Origin: Tropicimonas sp. IMCC6043
GTDB lineage: Bacteria > Pseudomonadota > Alphaproteobacteria > Rhodobacterales > Rhodobacteraceae
Direction: 5' to 3'
Assembly: GCF_004146235.1 (NCBI RefSeq)
Contig: NZ_SELO01000011.1
Coordinates: 1 to 64,000 of the forward strand
Length of the DNA stretch: 64,000 nt
Shown here in pieces: positions 1 to 8,513 of the stretch (position 1 is its first letter; each line of letters begins with the position of its first letter). Below the pieces are notes generated by a model. The model ran no database searches, was not told the DNA's origin, and worked only from the letters and a program-made list of their open reading frames with translations. A program made the position numbers and the translations under genes.

Positions 1-123
1 CGATCGCTGTATTGCTGCTCGGATGGCGTGCGTGGTCGTGGCGCTGCCGTGACGTACCTGTCCCATAGGGCTTCCTTCCATTCCAGCGAATGGATCGCAC
101 CATCAAACCGTGGGATCAAACAC

Positions 124-942
124 CTAGTCGGCGATCAGGAGTTCCACGCCGCGACGCTCGAACTCCTTCGCATCCTGGTCCGAAATGCCGTCATCGGTGA
201 CGAATGTGTGGATCAGTTCCAGATCGCCGAGGCGCGTGAAGCTGGACTTGTTGATCTTCGTGGAATCGGCCACGAGACAGACATGCGAGGCGGCCTTGAT
301 CATCGCCTTCTTGAGTTCGAGATCGGCGAAACTGGGATAGGTCAGGCCGGATTCCGGGCCGACGCCCGCCGTCGCGAGAAAGAGCCGCCCGGCGAAGATG
401 TTGTGGAAATACTCCGCGGCCTTGTCGCCACTGACCGACAGCGTGGGTGACTTGAACTGGCCGCCGGGAAGGTGAATGGCAAACCCCGGTATCGCGCCGA
501 GGGTGATGGCGATGTTGAGCGCATTGGTGATGATCGTCAGGTTGCGCCGACCGACGAGCCGCGTGGCGACCTCGGTCGTCGTGCTGCCGGCATCGAGGAT
601 CACCGTTTCCCCGTCTGTCACCAGAGCCGCGGCGCAGGCGCCGATGCGGCGCTTCTTGTCCATGTTCTCCATGTGCTGGAGCACCATGGCCCCCGCCTGG
701 CTCGGAAACCGGCTGAGATGCGCACCGCCATGTTCGCGGGAGATATGGCCTTCCTTCTCCAGCCGCTCGAGGTCCTGCCGGATTGTCGCTTCCGACACCT
801 GGAAGGCTGCCGAGAGATCCCGGACGCGGGCGCTCCCCTCTTCCTGAAGCCACGCGAGGATCTTGCGCCGGCGCGGTTCGGCGAGCAGACCGGTCATGTC
901 ATCTGCAAAGGAAGCCGGTTTTTCGGACGCGGGCGTTTTCAT
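124..942 (-). CDS. DeoR/GlpR-family transcriptional repressor
   Basis: A 272-residue DNA-binding sugar-metabolism regulator. The N-terminal third carries the DeoR winged helix (RRRKILAWLQEEG, then VSEATIRQDLERLE, then HISREHGGAH). The rest is the DeoR sensor domain, which in this family binds a phosphorylated sugar (DGETVILDAGSTTTEVA; LFLATAGV; VADSTKI). I chose the ATG at 942 because AAGGA lies six bases upstream; an in-frame ATG at 978 has no such site. The gene follows a decayed sugar-binding-protein gene on the same strand and faces away from the isomerase at 1596. TCGAAA-type repeats in that gap are likely operators. Family is certain; the effector sugar is unknown. Confidence 0.93.
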   Translation of the reverse strand: MKTPASEKPASFADDMTGLLAEPRRRKILAWLQEEGSARVRDLSAAFQVSEATIRQDLERLEKEGHISREHGGAHLSRFPSQAGAMVLQHMENMDKKRRIGACAAALVTDGETVILDAGSTTTEVATRLVGRRNLTIITNALNIAITLGAIPGFAIHLPGGQFKSPTLSVSGDKAAEYFHNIFAGRLFLATAGVGPESGLTYPSFADLELKKAMIKAASHVCLVADSTKINKSSFTRLGDLELIHTFVTDDGISDQDAKEFERRGVELLIAD

Positions 943-1009
943 CTCGGTTCCTTGCAGTGCAACAGAATGGTCGAGCAACCGGGATCTGGCTTGGGGCTTT
1001 CGATCTCTT

Positions 1010-1207
1010 TCATTTGTCTGTCATTGCGACGATTCGAATGCAAGTACGGTCGGTCGTCGGCGATCCGGCGTCCTTCGCGCGCTGAACCGCCGAGATGGTC
1101 GCATCGGCGCCGAGGGGCTTGGCCTTAAAGAACGGGTTGTCGTGGCCCAGCGTGATGATCGCGATGAGCCCCTCGGCCGAAGCGAAGCCGGCAAGGGCGC
1201 CGGTCAT
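1010..1207 (-). pseudogene. Remnant of a periplasmic sugar-binding protein (N-terminus only)
   Basis: On the minus strand the reading frame contains a signal-peptide-like stretch; read upstream without a start codon it begins KRRLPVSAFALG. This is followed by EGLIAIITLGHDNPFFKA, which matches the mature start of ribose/xylose-type ABC substrate-binding proteins (their usual form is G-L-I-A-I-I-T-P-x-H-D-N-P-F-F-K-A). After about 65 codons the similarity stops and the frame terminates, where the family runs to about 310 residues. No ATG precedes the leader in frame. I read this as a truncated, probably dead gene that once preceded the DeoR gene in the same direction. A short real ORF is possible but less likely. 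Confidence 0.5.
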
Positions 1208-1246
1208 GCCGAGGGCGAACGCGGATACCGGTAATCTGCGTTTGCT

Positions 1247-1264
1247 TTCGTTTGATATCGAAAT
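1247..1264. promoter_or_regulatory. Candidate DeoR operator half-sites
   Basis: The sequence TTTCG-TTTGATAT-CGAAA forms an inverted pair of TCGAAA-type motifs in the AT-rich part of the gap between the DeoR gene and the isomerase. Related motifs occur at 998-1004 (TTTCGAT), 1510-1516 and 1520-1526. TTTCG repeats are typical of DeoR/GlpR operators, so assignment to the neighbouring regulator is an inference. Confidence 0.35.
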
Positions 1265-1505
1265 ATTAAGTTTACTTCCGATAGCTCGCGAGATTGGATC
1301 ATTCCACTAGATCTGCTCCCGCCACTTCACCGGCATTCAAAAGGCATTCGCCCCGGAGCCGAAAGCTGGCGGGCGCGCATAAATCTTCGTTGATGCCAAG
1401 ATTTTTGAATTTTCTCTGTGGCGGCGCTTCGCCGGATGGTCTGTAGCGTACCGGGACTCACCCGGCGAGCCGGTGGAAGAGCCCACGAGGCGATTGAAAA
1501 TAGAA

Positions 1506-1530
1506 GAAATCGAAATTACTCGAAATCGAG
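1506..1530 (+). promoter_or_regulatory. Direct repeats upstream of the isomerase gene (candidate DeoR operator)
   Basis: TCGAAAT occurs at 1510-1516 and again at 1520-1526, exactly one helical turn apart, about 70 bases before the isomerase start. The rest of the 1208-1595 gap is AT-rich around 1240-1300 and shows no further gene. The repeat match to the motif at 1258-1264 suggests a shared regulator. Confidence 0.4.
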
Positions 1531-1595
1531 GCGGGATCCGTCCGCGGTTGCCGGAAAGTGCGCGGAGACGGATGTCGCGGGCTGGAGGAGCGACA

Positions 1596-3059
1596 ATGAC
1601 CCGGATTTCGAAGCGCAACGTGACCCTTGGTGTCGTGATCGGCAGCAGGGCCTTTTTCAACGGTGCGCCCTGCCGGGCCGCCCGCGAGGAAACCCTCGCC
1701 CATCTAAACCGGCTTGGGATCGCCGCGCGGATCCTGCCCTTCGAGGCGACGGTCAACGGCGCGGTCCAGTCGATCCAAGACGCCAAGCTCTACGCGGCCC
1801 ATTTCGCCGAGCATCGCGACGAGATCGACGGGCTGGTCATCTGCCTGCCGAACTTCGGCGACGAGATCGCCGTGGCAGAGCTTGTGAGCCGTGCCCGGCT
1901 GAACGTTCCGATCCTGCTTCAGGCGAGCAACGACGAGGTGGACAAGGTCGATGTCCACAGCCGTCGCGACGCGTTCTGCGGCAAGCTGTCGGTGGCGAAC
2001 AACTTCTACCAGTACGGCGTCCCCTACACCGAGACCACCTCGCATAGCTGTGACACGGGAAGCGCCGAGTTCGGTTCCGATCTGGAGCGGTTCGCTCGGG
2101 TCTGCCGCACCGTGCGTGGTCTCTCCAACGCCCGGATCGGCGCCATCGGCGCGCGCACCGGCCCGTTCCAGACCATGCGCTACAGCGAGAAGCTGCTCCA
2201 GGCCGCGGGGCTGACGGTGGTGACGGCGGACCTCTCCGAACTGATCGCTGCGGCCGGGGCGATCCCGGACGACGATGCCGACCTCGCCGCCAAGCTCGCC
2301 GCGATCAAGGGCTACGGTACCATTCCCGGCCACATCACCGAGGGCCAGATCGCCAAGCAGGCGAAGTGGAGTCTGGCCGTCAACCGCTGGATCGCGGAGA
2401 ACGAATGCGACGCCTCCGCGATCCAGTGCTGGCGCTCGTTGCAGGACAATTTCGGCTGCGCCACCTGCCTGACGATGTCGATGATGGGCGAGGAACTGAT
2501 GCCGTCCGCCTGCGAGGTGGACGTGATGGGGGCGATTTCGATGTATGCCCTGACGCTTGCCGCCGGCGCGCCCTCGGCGATCCTCGACTGGAACAACAAC
2601 TATGCCGACGAGGTGGACAAATGCGTCTGCACCCATTGCGGCAACTACCCCAAGCAGTTCATCGGCGCGACGCCGGAAGTGGGCGAGCTGGACGTGCTGG
2701 GAGAGACCATCGGCCGCTCGAAATGCTTCGGCGCGGTGAAGGGCAAGGTCCAGCCGGGGGCGATGACCTATTTCCGCGTCTCCAGCGACGATCGGGCTGG
2801 CGCGCTGAAGGCCTATGTCGGGCAGGGCGAATTCACCGATGATCCCTTCCCGATGGATGGCGGCATTGCCGTCACCCGGGTCAACCGCCTGCGCGAGCTC
2901 CTGGGCTTCGTCGCCCGGAACGGCTTCGAGCACCATGTTGCAATGGTCCGCGGCCATCATGCAGACGTCGTCAATGAGGCAATCACCCGCTATCTTCGCT
3001 GGCCGATCTACCACCATGACGGCCACGTGGAACCGACGCTGGTCTGGACGGCCCGCTAA
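1596..3059 (+). CDS. L-fucose/L-arabinose isomerase-family sugar isomerase
   Basis: A 487-residue cytoplasmic protein resembling the FucI/AraA fold, which interconverts aldoses and ketoses using a divalent metal. Probable metal ligands are Glu307 (in ACEVDVMG), Asp331 (in AILDWNNNY) and a C-terminal histidine (His446 in EHHVAMV, or His454/455 in RGHHADV), matching the Glu-Asp-His set of FucI. It is shorter than E. coli FucI (about 590 residues), so it belongs to a divergent subfamily whose substrate I cannot name. The start is set by GGAGGAG five bases before ATG1596; upstream in-frame ATGs lack one. It stands alone on the plus strand, divergent from the DeoR gene and convergent with the M24 peptidase gene. 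Confidence 0.8.
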   Translation: MTRISKRNVTLGVVIGSRAFFNGAPCRAAREETLAHLNRLGIAARILPFEATVNGAVQSIQDAKLYAAHFAEHRDEIDGLVICLPNFGDEIAVAELVSRARLNVPILLQASNDEVDKVDVHSRRDAFCGKLSVANNFYQYGVPYTETTSHSCDTGSAEFGSDLERFARVCRTVRGLSNARIGAIGARTGPFQTMRYSEKLLQAAGLTVVTADLSELIAAAGAIPDDDADLAAKLAAIKGYGTIPGHITEGQIAKQAKWSLAVNRWIAENECDASAIQCWRSLQDNFGCATCLTMSMMGEELMPSACEVDVMGAISMYALTLAAGAPSAILDWNNNYADEVDKCVCTHCGNYPKQFIGATPEVGELDVLGETIGRSKCFGAVKGKVQPGAMTYFRVSSDDRAGALKAYVGQGEFTDDPFPMDGGIAVTRVNRLRELLGFVARNGFEHHVAMVRGHHADVVNEAITRYLRWPIYHHDGHVEPTLVWTAR

Positions 3060-3067
3060 AGCGGGCC
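3050..3067. terminator. Hairpin at the isomerase stop codon
   Basis: GGCCCGCT-AA-AGCGGGCC is a perfect 8-base inverted repeat that includes the TAA stop codon and lies between two convergent genes. There is no following T-tract, so it is a possible bidirectional stabiliser or weak terminator. Confidence 0.35.
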
Positions 3068-3098
3068 TCGCCGGATCACGGGATCTTGGTGGGGTCGG

Positions 3099-4196
3099 TC
3101 AGTGCGGCACGACCGAGGCGGAGTCCGACAGAGCGCGGATTCCCGTCTCCGAGAGCACGTAGTCATTTTCGATCCGCACGCCGGCTCGCAATTCGGGGCT
3201 GTAGAGGCCCGGTTCGAGCGTGAAGACGTCGCCGGCCTGAAACCTGTCGTCCCAATGCGGGTTGATCCGCGGTGCCTCCACCGGATCCAGCCCGATACCG
3301 TGACCGAGATGCGTGTCGAAACGCCAGCCCCGGAAGCCGTCGAGAAAGCGGCTCACCGTGTCGTAGACGGACCGGCAGGAGACGCCCGGCGCGATAAGCG
3401 ACAGCGCCAGCGCGTGGGCCTCGACGACGCGGCGGGCGGCCGCAAGCTGGTCATCCCGCCATACGCCGCCGACCGGATAGGTACGGCAGAGGTCGGAATA
3501 ATACCCGTGGACCATGACCCCGGTATCGATCGGGATCAGCTCGCCCTCACGGAGCGCCCGGTCGCGTGGCGGTCCGCCGATCTCCCCGCCTCGATAATCG
3601 TTGCCCAGCTCGCCGATCGGACGGCCCGCCGCGGAGACTGCCGCCGCCTGATAGGTCGCGAAAAGATCGGTCTCGCGGGTGCCCGCGACCAGAAGCGGTT
3701 CGATGGCGACATAGGCGGCCTCGCCGGCCGCGGCGCCGGCGGCAATAAACGCAATCTCGTCCGGATCCTTGGTGCGGCGGCGGCGCTCGATCTCCGGGCG
3801 CATGTCAAATGGCTCGACGCGGCCGAAGAGCAAGAGCGGCAGGTCGCCATCGAGACCGAGCCGGCAGCCTTGCGGGACCAGCTCCAGGAGAGGCTCCAGC
3901 GCAAGGTCCGCCAGGCGGGGCTTGAGGGAGGACCGGACCGCCCCCTCGAACTCGCGCAGCATGTCGGCGACATGAATCCCTTCGACGCCGGGCATGCGGC
4001 TGAGCACCGAAGGGCCGTCGGCGAGGATCAGCCCCGCCGCGGGGAATACGTCGCGTGCACGGTAGTTGAAGAGCCGGGTCAGCAGGCCCCGGCCGCGGAC
4101 GAGAAGCCCCATGCAGCCCGCCGCGCGCAAATCTTCGCGCAACGCCTCCTGCCTCTGCCGGCAGAGATCTTCCGCCAATTCAAGCGGCCCGCTCAT
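3099..4196 (-). CDS. M24-family metallopeptidase (Xaa-Pro aminopeptidase/creatinase type)
   Basis: A 365-residue protein with an N-terminal creatinase-like domain (about 1-135) and a C-terminal pita-bread M24 domain. All five metal ligands are present: Asp224 (IDTGVM), Asp235 (YSDLCRTY), His299 (LGHGIG), Glu328 (TLEPGLY) and Glu343 (IENDY). It could cleave X-Pro dipeptides or a creatine-like amide; family members in sugar or opine operons are often misnamed peptidases. Start ATG4196 is preceded by GGAAGGAAG, 29 bases after the SMP-30 gene, so the two are probably co-transcribed with the upstream ABC transporter. Substrate unknown. Confidence 0.88.
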   Translation of the reverse strand: MSGPLELAEDLCRQRQEALREDLRAAGCMGLLVRGRGLLTRLFNYRARDVFPAAGLILADGPSVLSRMPGVEGIHVADMLREFEGAVRSSLKPRLADLALEPLLELVPQGCRLGLDGDLPLLLFGRVEPFDMRPEIERRRRTKDPDEIAFIAAGAAAGEAAYVAIEPLLVAGTRETDLFATYQAAAVSAAGRPIGELGNDYRGGEIGGPPRDRALREGELIPIDTGVMVHGYYSDLCRTYPVGGVWRDDQLAAARRVVEAHALALSLIAPGVSCRSVYDTVSRFLDGFRGWRFDTHLGHGIGLDPVEAPRINPHWDDRFQAGDVFTLEPGLYSPELRAGVRIENDYVLSETGIRALSDSASVVPH

Positions 4197-4225
4197 TCCG
4201 GCACTTCCTTCCGTAACGCGTTCGA

Positions 4226-5143
4226 TCAGGGCCTTTGCGCGCCGCTCACCCCGACATAAACCGCATAGAGGCAGTCGGTCGAGGTGATGAAGAGCCGGTT
4301 GCGCCTCGGGCCGCCGAAGGTCAGGTTGGACACCATTTTCGGCGTCTTGATCCGGCCGAGCGGGTTGCCGTCCGGATCGAAGACGCGCACGCCGTCCTGC
4401 GACGAGGACCAGAGGTTCCCCCCGTCGTCGAAGCGGAAACCGTCCGGCAGGCCAGGTGAGACCTCGACGAAGACGTCGCCGCCGGACAGCCCGTTCGCTT
4501 CGGACACGTCGAAGACGCGGATATGGTGGGGCCCGTCGGGGTCGTGCGAGAAACCGCTGTCGGCGATGTAGAGCCGGCTCTCGTCCGGTGAGAACGCGAG
4601 GCCGTTCGGCTTGACGAAATCGTCGGCGACCACCGCGATCTCGCCGCTGGCCGGGTCGACGCGGAAGACGAAGCAACCCTCCTGTTCCTGCTCGGACCGG
4701 TATCCCTCGTAGTCCGACAGGATGCCGTAGCTGGGATCGGTGAACCAGATCGTGCCGTCGGACTTGACCACCACGTCATTGGGCGAATTGAGGCGCTTGC
4801 CCTGATAGCTGTCGGCAATCACCGTGATCGTGCCGTCCGGCTCGGTCCGGGTGACGCGGCGACCGCCATGCTCGCAGCTGACCAGCCGGCCCTCGCGGTC
4901 GCGCGTGTTGCCGTTGGCGAAGTTCGAATTGGCGCGGAACACGCCGACGCCGAGGTCCGGGGTCCAGCGCAACATCCGGTTGTTGGGGATGTCGGACCAG
5001 ACGAGGAACCCGCCGTCGGCGAACCAGACCGGCCCCTCGGCCCAGCGACAGCCGTCATAGAGAAGCTCGATATCGGCGATGGGCACGGTCATGTCGCGGA
5101 AGCGATGGTCGAAATACTCGAATGCGTCGCCGACAAGGGCCAT
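4226..5143 (-). CDS. SMP-30/gluconolactonase-family lactonase
   Basis: A 305-residue six-bladed propeller enzyme of the SMP-30/gluconolactonase/LRE family, which hydrolyses sugar lactones to aldonic acids. The metal-binding positions of the family are visible as Glu in WAEGPVW, Asn in NSPNDVVV and Asp in LYIADSGF. AGGAGAAG sits seven bases before ATG5143. It follows the ABC permease gene after 10 bases and precedes the M24 gene, which suggests that a sugar imported by this operon is oxidised to a lactone. No dehydrogenase is encoded in the operon itself. Confidence 0.9.
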   Translation of the reverse strand: MALVGDAFEYFDHRFRDMTVPIADIELLYDGCRWAEGPVWFADGGFLVWSDIPNNRMLRWTPDLGVGVFRANSNFANGNTRDREGRLVSCEHGGRRVTRTEPDGTITVIADSYQGKRLNSPNDVVVKSDGTIWFTDPSYGILSDYEGYRSEQEQEGCFVFRVDPASGEIAVVADDFVKPNGLAFSPDESRLYIADSGFSHDPDGPHHIRVFDVSEANGLSGGDVFVEVSPGLPDGFRFDDGGNLWSSSQDGVRVFDPDGNPLGRIKTPKMVSNLTFGGPRRNRLFITSTDCLYAVYVGVSGAQRP

Positions 5144-5153
5144 GGGTCTTCTC

Positions 5154-6101
5154 CTAGGTAGTGCGCTTGCCGCCGCTCGCGGCGACGATCACGCCGATGA
5201 TGATGAGCCCGGTGAGCACCAGCCGCACCCCCGCCCCGGCGCCCATGGTGTTGAGCATGGTGACGAGCAGGAAGAGGAACAGCGCCGCGCCCCAGAGGCC
5301 TGGCACGTTGGCGTAGCCGCCGGCAACCGAGGTGCCGCCGATCACCACCACGGCGATCGAGCTCAGCAGGTATTCCTCGCCCATGTTCAGCGCCGCGCCG
5401 CCGGAGAAGCCGGCCAGAAGGTAGCCGCAGAGGCCGGCCAGTGTTGCGCTCAGCATGTAGGTGGCGGCGCGGATGCGCTCGACCTTGACGCCGGCCAGAT
5501 GCGCCGCGCGCGGGTTCTGGCCAATAGCGATGACGCCGCGGCCGTAGAGCGTCCGGGTCAGGACGACGTGCCCGATAGCGGCCAGGACGACCACGCAGAG
5601 CGCGATGACCGGGATGCCGGCGATCTTGGCGGTGGTGAACTCCGCCAACTCAGTGGGCGGTTTCACCCGCAGGCCACGGTTCCACCAGATCGCCGCCGAT
5701 TGATAGATGAAGCTCGACGACAGTGTGGCGATGATCGGCGGGATCCGCAGCAGCCGGATCAGCGAATAGTTGATCGCGCCAACGGACAGACCGATTGCGA
5801 GCGCCAGCAGCAGCCCCAGCGGAAGCATCGCGCCCGAACCGTCCATGGACTTCATCGCCACAGTGCCGGCAAGCGTCATGCAGGCCGGAACCGAGAGATC
5901 GACATTCCCCGGCCCGAGGGTGATGACGAACATCTGCCCGAGCGCGACGATGACGAAGAAGGCGCCGAATGTCAGCGCCGCCGACATGACCTGGCCCGAC
6001 CCGGTGCCACCGGTATAGGCGGCCGTCGCGGCCCAGACTGCAATCGCGCCGACCCAGGCCCAGAGCCAGGGTTGCTTGCCAAATTTTGCCAGCGCGCTCA
6101 T
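5154..6101 (-). CDS. Ribose-type ABC transporter permease (second)
   Basis: A 315-residue inner-membrane protein with the BPD_transp_2 (RbsC/XylH) architecture of about 8-10 hydrophobic segments. The coupling region IGQNPRAAHLAGVKVERI is diagnostic for contact with the RbsA-type ATPase. GLGQMF-like and GPGNVDLSV sequence early in the protein is typical of this family. The start codon overlaps the stop of the preceding permease gene (ATGA), so the two permeases are translationally coupled and probably form a heterodimer. Substrate is presumably a monosaccharide. Confidence 0.9.
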   Translation of the reverse strand: MSALAKFGKQPWLWAWVGAIAVWAATAAYTGGTGSGQVMSAALTFGAFFVIVALGQMFVITLGPGNVDLSVPACMTLAGTVAMKSMDGSGAMLPLGLLLALAIGLSVGAINYSLIRLLRIPPIIATLSSSFIYQSAAIWWNRGLRVKPPTELAEFTTAKIAGIPVIALCVVVLAAIGHVVLTRTLYGRGVIAIGQNPRAAHLAGVKVERIRAATYMLSATLAGLCGYLLAGFSGGAALNMGEEYLLSSIAVVVIGGTSVAGGYANVPGLWGAALFLFLLVTMLNTMGAGAGVRLVLTGLIIIGVIVAASGGKRTT

Positions 6102-7036
6102 GCCTTCGCCTCCGTGCGGCTGATCAGGACGCGGAGCGCCAGCACGATGATCAGGATCGCCCCCTGCGCGCCGATCTGCCAGTCGGGGTTGAGGCGCAGG
6201 AAGGACAGGAAGGATCCGGCCAGCGCCAGCGTTACCGCGCCGATCACCGCGCCGATCGGCGAGACTCGTCCGCCGACGAACTCGCCACCACCGAGGATCA
6301 CACCGGCGATGCTCAGAAGCGTGTAGCGCAACGCGATATTGGCGTCGGCCGAGGTGGTCAGCCCGACGAGGGCCATGCCCGAGAGCACGCCGAAGAAGCC
6401 CGCCAGCGCGAACATGGTCATCTTGATCCTGAGGATCGACCATCCCGCGCGTTCGAGCGACTTGGCGTTGCCGCCGGCGCCGCGCAGCACCGTCCCGAGC
6501 GCCGAGCGCATCAGGAAGAGGTGAACCAGCCCGGCGATCAGCACCGAGGCGATGATCGGCATCGGCACGAAGAACGGCTTCAGGGTCATCAGGCTGCGGA
6601 TGTATTCGGGCGCCTTGCCGCCGGGTGTCGGCAGCACGAGCACGGCGAGGCCGAGCCAGACGAAGGACATCCCGAGCGTAACCACGATCGATGGCAGGTT
6701 TCGCAGATGGATCAGCGCGCCCAAGGCCGCGTAGACGGCGATCAGGCCGACCAGCGCGGCAAAGCCGAGAAGCGGCGTGTCATGGACCCAGGTCGCGGTC
6801 ACGCAGGCGACCAGGCTGACAAAGCCTCCGAGCGAAAGGTCGAGCTCGTTGACGCAGAGGATAAACATCTGCGCGATGGTCGCGAGCGCGATCGGCACCG
6901 CGAGGTTCAGGAGCAGGTTCAGCCCGAAATAGCTCATGGTTCGTGGCTGGAGCCAGAAGATCGCGATCAAAAGCGCGGCGAGCGAGAGCGGCGGTAGCAG
7001 GCTGCGCAACAGCCGGGGGGAAAGGAGCGCGCTCAT
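6098..7036 (-). CDS. Ribose-type ABC transporter permease (first)
   Basis: A 312-residue permease of the RbsC/BPD_transp_2 family. The sequence [17 protein letters not shown] matches the conserved 'GxIDLSVGx' helix of sugar permeases, and [20 protein letters not shown] is the cytoplasmic loop that docks on the ATPase. It overlaps the ATPase gene upstream and the second permease gene downstream by four bases each. Together with the genes at 5154, 7033 and 8514 it makes a complete CUT2-type importer. Confidence 0.9.
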   Translation of the reverse strand: MSALLSPRLLRSLLPPLSLAALLIAIFWLQPRTMSYFGLNLLLNLAVPIALATIAQMFILCVNELDLSLGGFVSLVACVTATWVHDTPLLGFAALVGLIAVYAALGALIHLRNLPSIVVTLGMSFVWLGLAVLVLPTPGGKAPEYIRSLMTLKPFFVPMPIIASVLIAGLVHLFLMRSALGTVLRGAGGNAKSLERAGWSILRIKMTMFALAGFFGVLSGMALVGLTTSADANIALRYTLLSIAGVILGGGEFVGGRVSPIGAVIGAVTLALAGSFLSFLRLNPDWQIGAQGAILIIVLALRVLISRTEAKA

Positions 7037-8490
7037 GCGTCAGCCCTGAACGAGGCGTGCAGCACCCGCTCCTCCGTCATCTCGGCACGCGTCAGGTCGG
7101 CGACGATGGCGCCTTCGCGGAAAACGTAGACGTGGTCACAGTTGCGAAGCTCGTCCATCTCCGTGGTGTACCAGAGGAATGTGCGCCCCTTTTGGGCTTC
7201 CTCGCGAATCATTGCGTAGACCTCCTGCTTGGTCCCCACGTCGACGCCCCGCATCGGGTCGTCCATCACGATGATTTCCGCAGGCGCCCCCAGGGCGCGC
7301 GCGAAGAGGGCCTTCTGCTGGTTGCCGCCGGAGAGCGAGAGGATCGGGTCGGCCATGTCCGGCGTGCGGATGCCGATCTTGTCTTTCCAGCGGTTGGAAA
7401 ACTCGAACGCCTTGTCGTGGTTGAGGAGAAAGCCGTCGAGGAATTGCCGGAGCGAGCCGATCGAGACATTCTCGGCGATTGACCAGAGCGGAAAGACGCC
7501 GTCGCTCTGCCGGTCGCCGGCCACCAGCGAGACATTGCCGGAAACGTCGGTTCCCGGTGCGTGTTCGAAGACACGCACCAGAAGCTCGGTCTGTCCCTGT
7601 CCCGAAAGGCCGGCGAGCCCGACCACTTCGCCCTTGTGCGCCGTCAGGGTGAGCGTTTCAGGCGCGGACGGCGTGGCGCGCAGTGTCACCGGCGCGCCGT
7701 CGCGGATCACGGCTCCATCCGCTGCCGCGGCGGTCTGGGTTTCGGCAACGCTGCCCATCGCCGCCACCAAGGAGTTCCGGGTGAAGGACCTGGCGGCGTC
7801 GAGCGCCACGACGCCACCGTCGCGCATCACGGCGATTCGGTCCGACGTCTCAAGGACCTCGCCCAGAAGATGCGAGATCAGCACGCAGGTGCCGCCGCCT
7901 TCGACGTAGCGGCGGACATGTTTCAGGAGTTTCTCCGCGACGACCGCGTCGAGCGACGAGGTGGGCTCGTCGAGGATCACGACGCGCGCCGGGGTGTCGG
8001 TCACCGCGAAAGCGCGGGCGATTTCCACCATCTGGCGACGCGCGATCGAGAGATCCCCCACGACATCGTTGGTCGATATCCCGTGTCCGGGGAACACCTC
8101 GTCCAGCTTCGCGCCGATCAACGCACGCGCCGCGCGCCGCCAGCCGAATCCGGCAATCGCCGGATGCGAGATGCGGGCGTTCTCTGCGACGGTGAGATTG
8201 GGGCAGAGCGAGAGTTCCTGATAGACACAGCGGACGCCTCTCTGCATTGCCGTTTGCGGCGAGTATCCCGCCGTTACGTCCTGTCCCGCGATCACAATCG
8301 CGCCTGTGTCGGGCAACAGGTTGCCCGACAACACATTCATCAAAGTCGACTTGCCTGCGCCGTTATGGCCGACGAGGCCAAGGCATTCGCCGGCCCGGAG
8401 GTCGAGCGAAACGCCGTCGAGAGCGTGGACGGCACCGAAACTCTTGGCGACGCCGTCCAGCCGGACAATCAGATCCGATTCAGCACTCAT
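7033..8490 (-). CDS. Ribose-type ABC transporter ATPase (duplicated ATPase domains)
   Basis: A 485-residue RbsA/XylG-type protein with two tandem ATPase domains. The first has an intact Walker A (GHNGAGKST) and Walker B ([12 protein letters not shown]). The second has the usual degenerate P-loop ([10 protein letters not shown]), the signature LSGGNQQKA and [12 protein letters not shown]. This asymmetric pattern is normal for CUT2 importers. It lies 23 bases after the binding-protein gene and overlaps the first permease gene. Slightly shorter than RbsA (about 500 residues) but complete. Confidence 0.93.
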   Translation of the reverse strand: MSAESDLIVRLDGVAKSFGAVHALDGVSLDLRAGECLGLVGHNGAGKSTLMNVLSGNLLPDTGAIVIAGQDVTAGYSPQTAMQRGVRCVYQELSLCPNLTVAENARISHPAIAGFGWRRAARALIGAKLDEVFPGHGISTNDVVGDLSIARRQMVEIARAFAVTDTPARVVILDEPTSSLDAVVAEKLLKHVRRYVEGGGTCVLISHLLGEVLETSDRIAVMRDGGVVALDAARSFTRNSLVAAMGSVAETQTAAAADGAVIRDGAPVTLRATPSAPETLTLTAHKGEVVGLAGLSGQGQTELLVRVFEHAPGTDVSGNVSLVAGDRQSDGVFPLWSIAENVSIGSLRQFLDGFLLNHDKAFEFSNRWKDKIGIRTPDMADPILSLSGGNQQKALFARALGAPAEIIVMDDPMRGVDVGTKQEVYAMIREEAQKGRTFLWYTTEMDELRNCDHVYVFREGAIVADLTRAEMTEERVLHASFRADA

Positions 8491-8513
8491 CTTGGGTCAC
8501 TCGCCCGGAGATC

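Noticed and set aside
1-123. Start of another gene at the left edge
   Set aside because: Only a chance frame is visible and no family similarity can be seen in 123 bases.
3099-4676. Long 525-residue form of the M24 peptidase
   Set aside because: The extension lies inside the SMP-30 gene; GGAAGGAAG before ATG4196 marks the real start.
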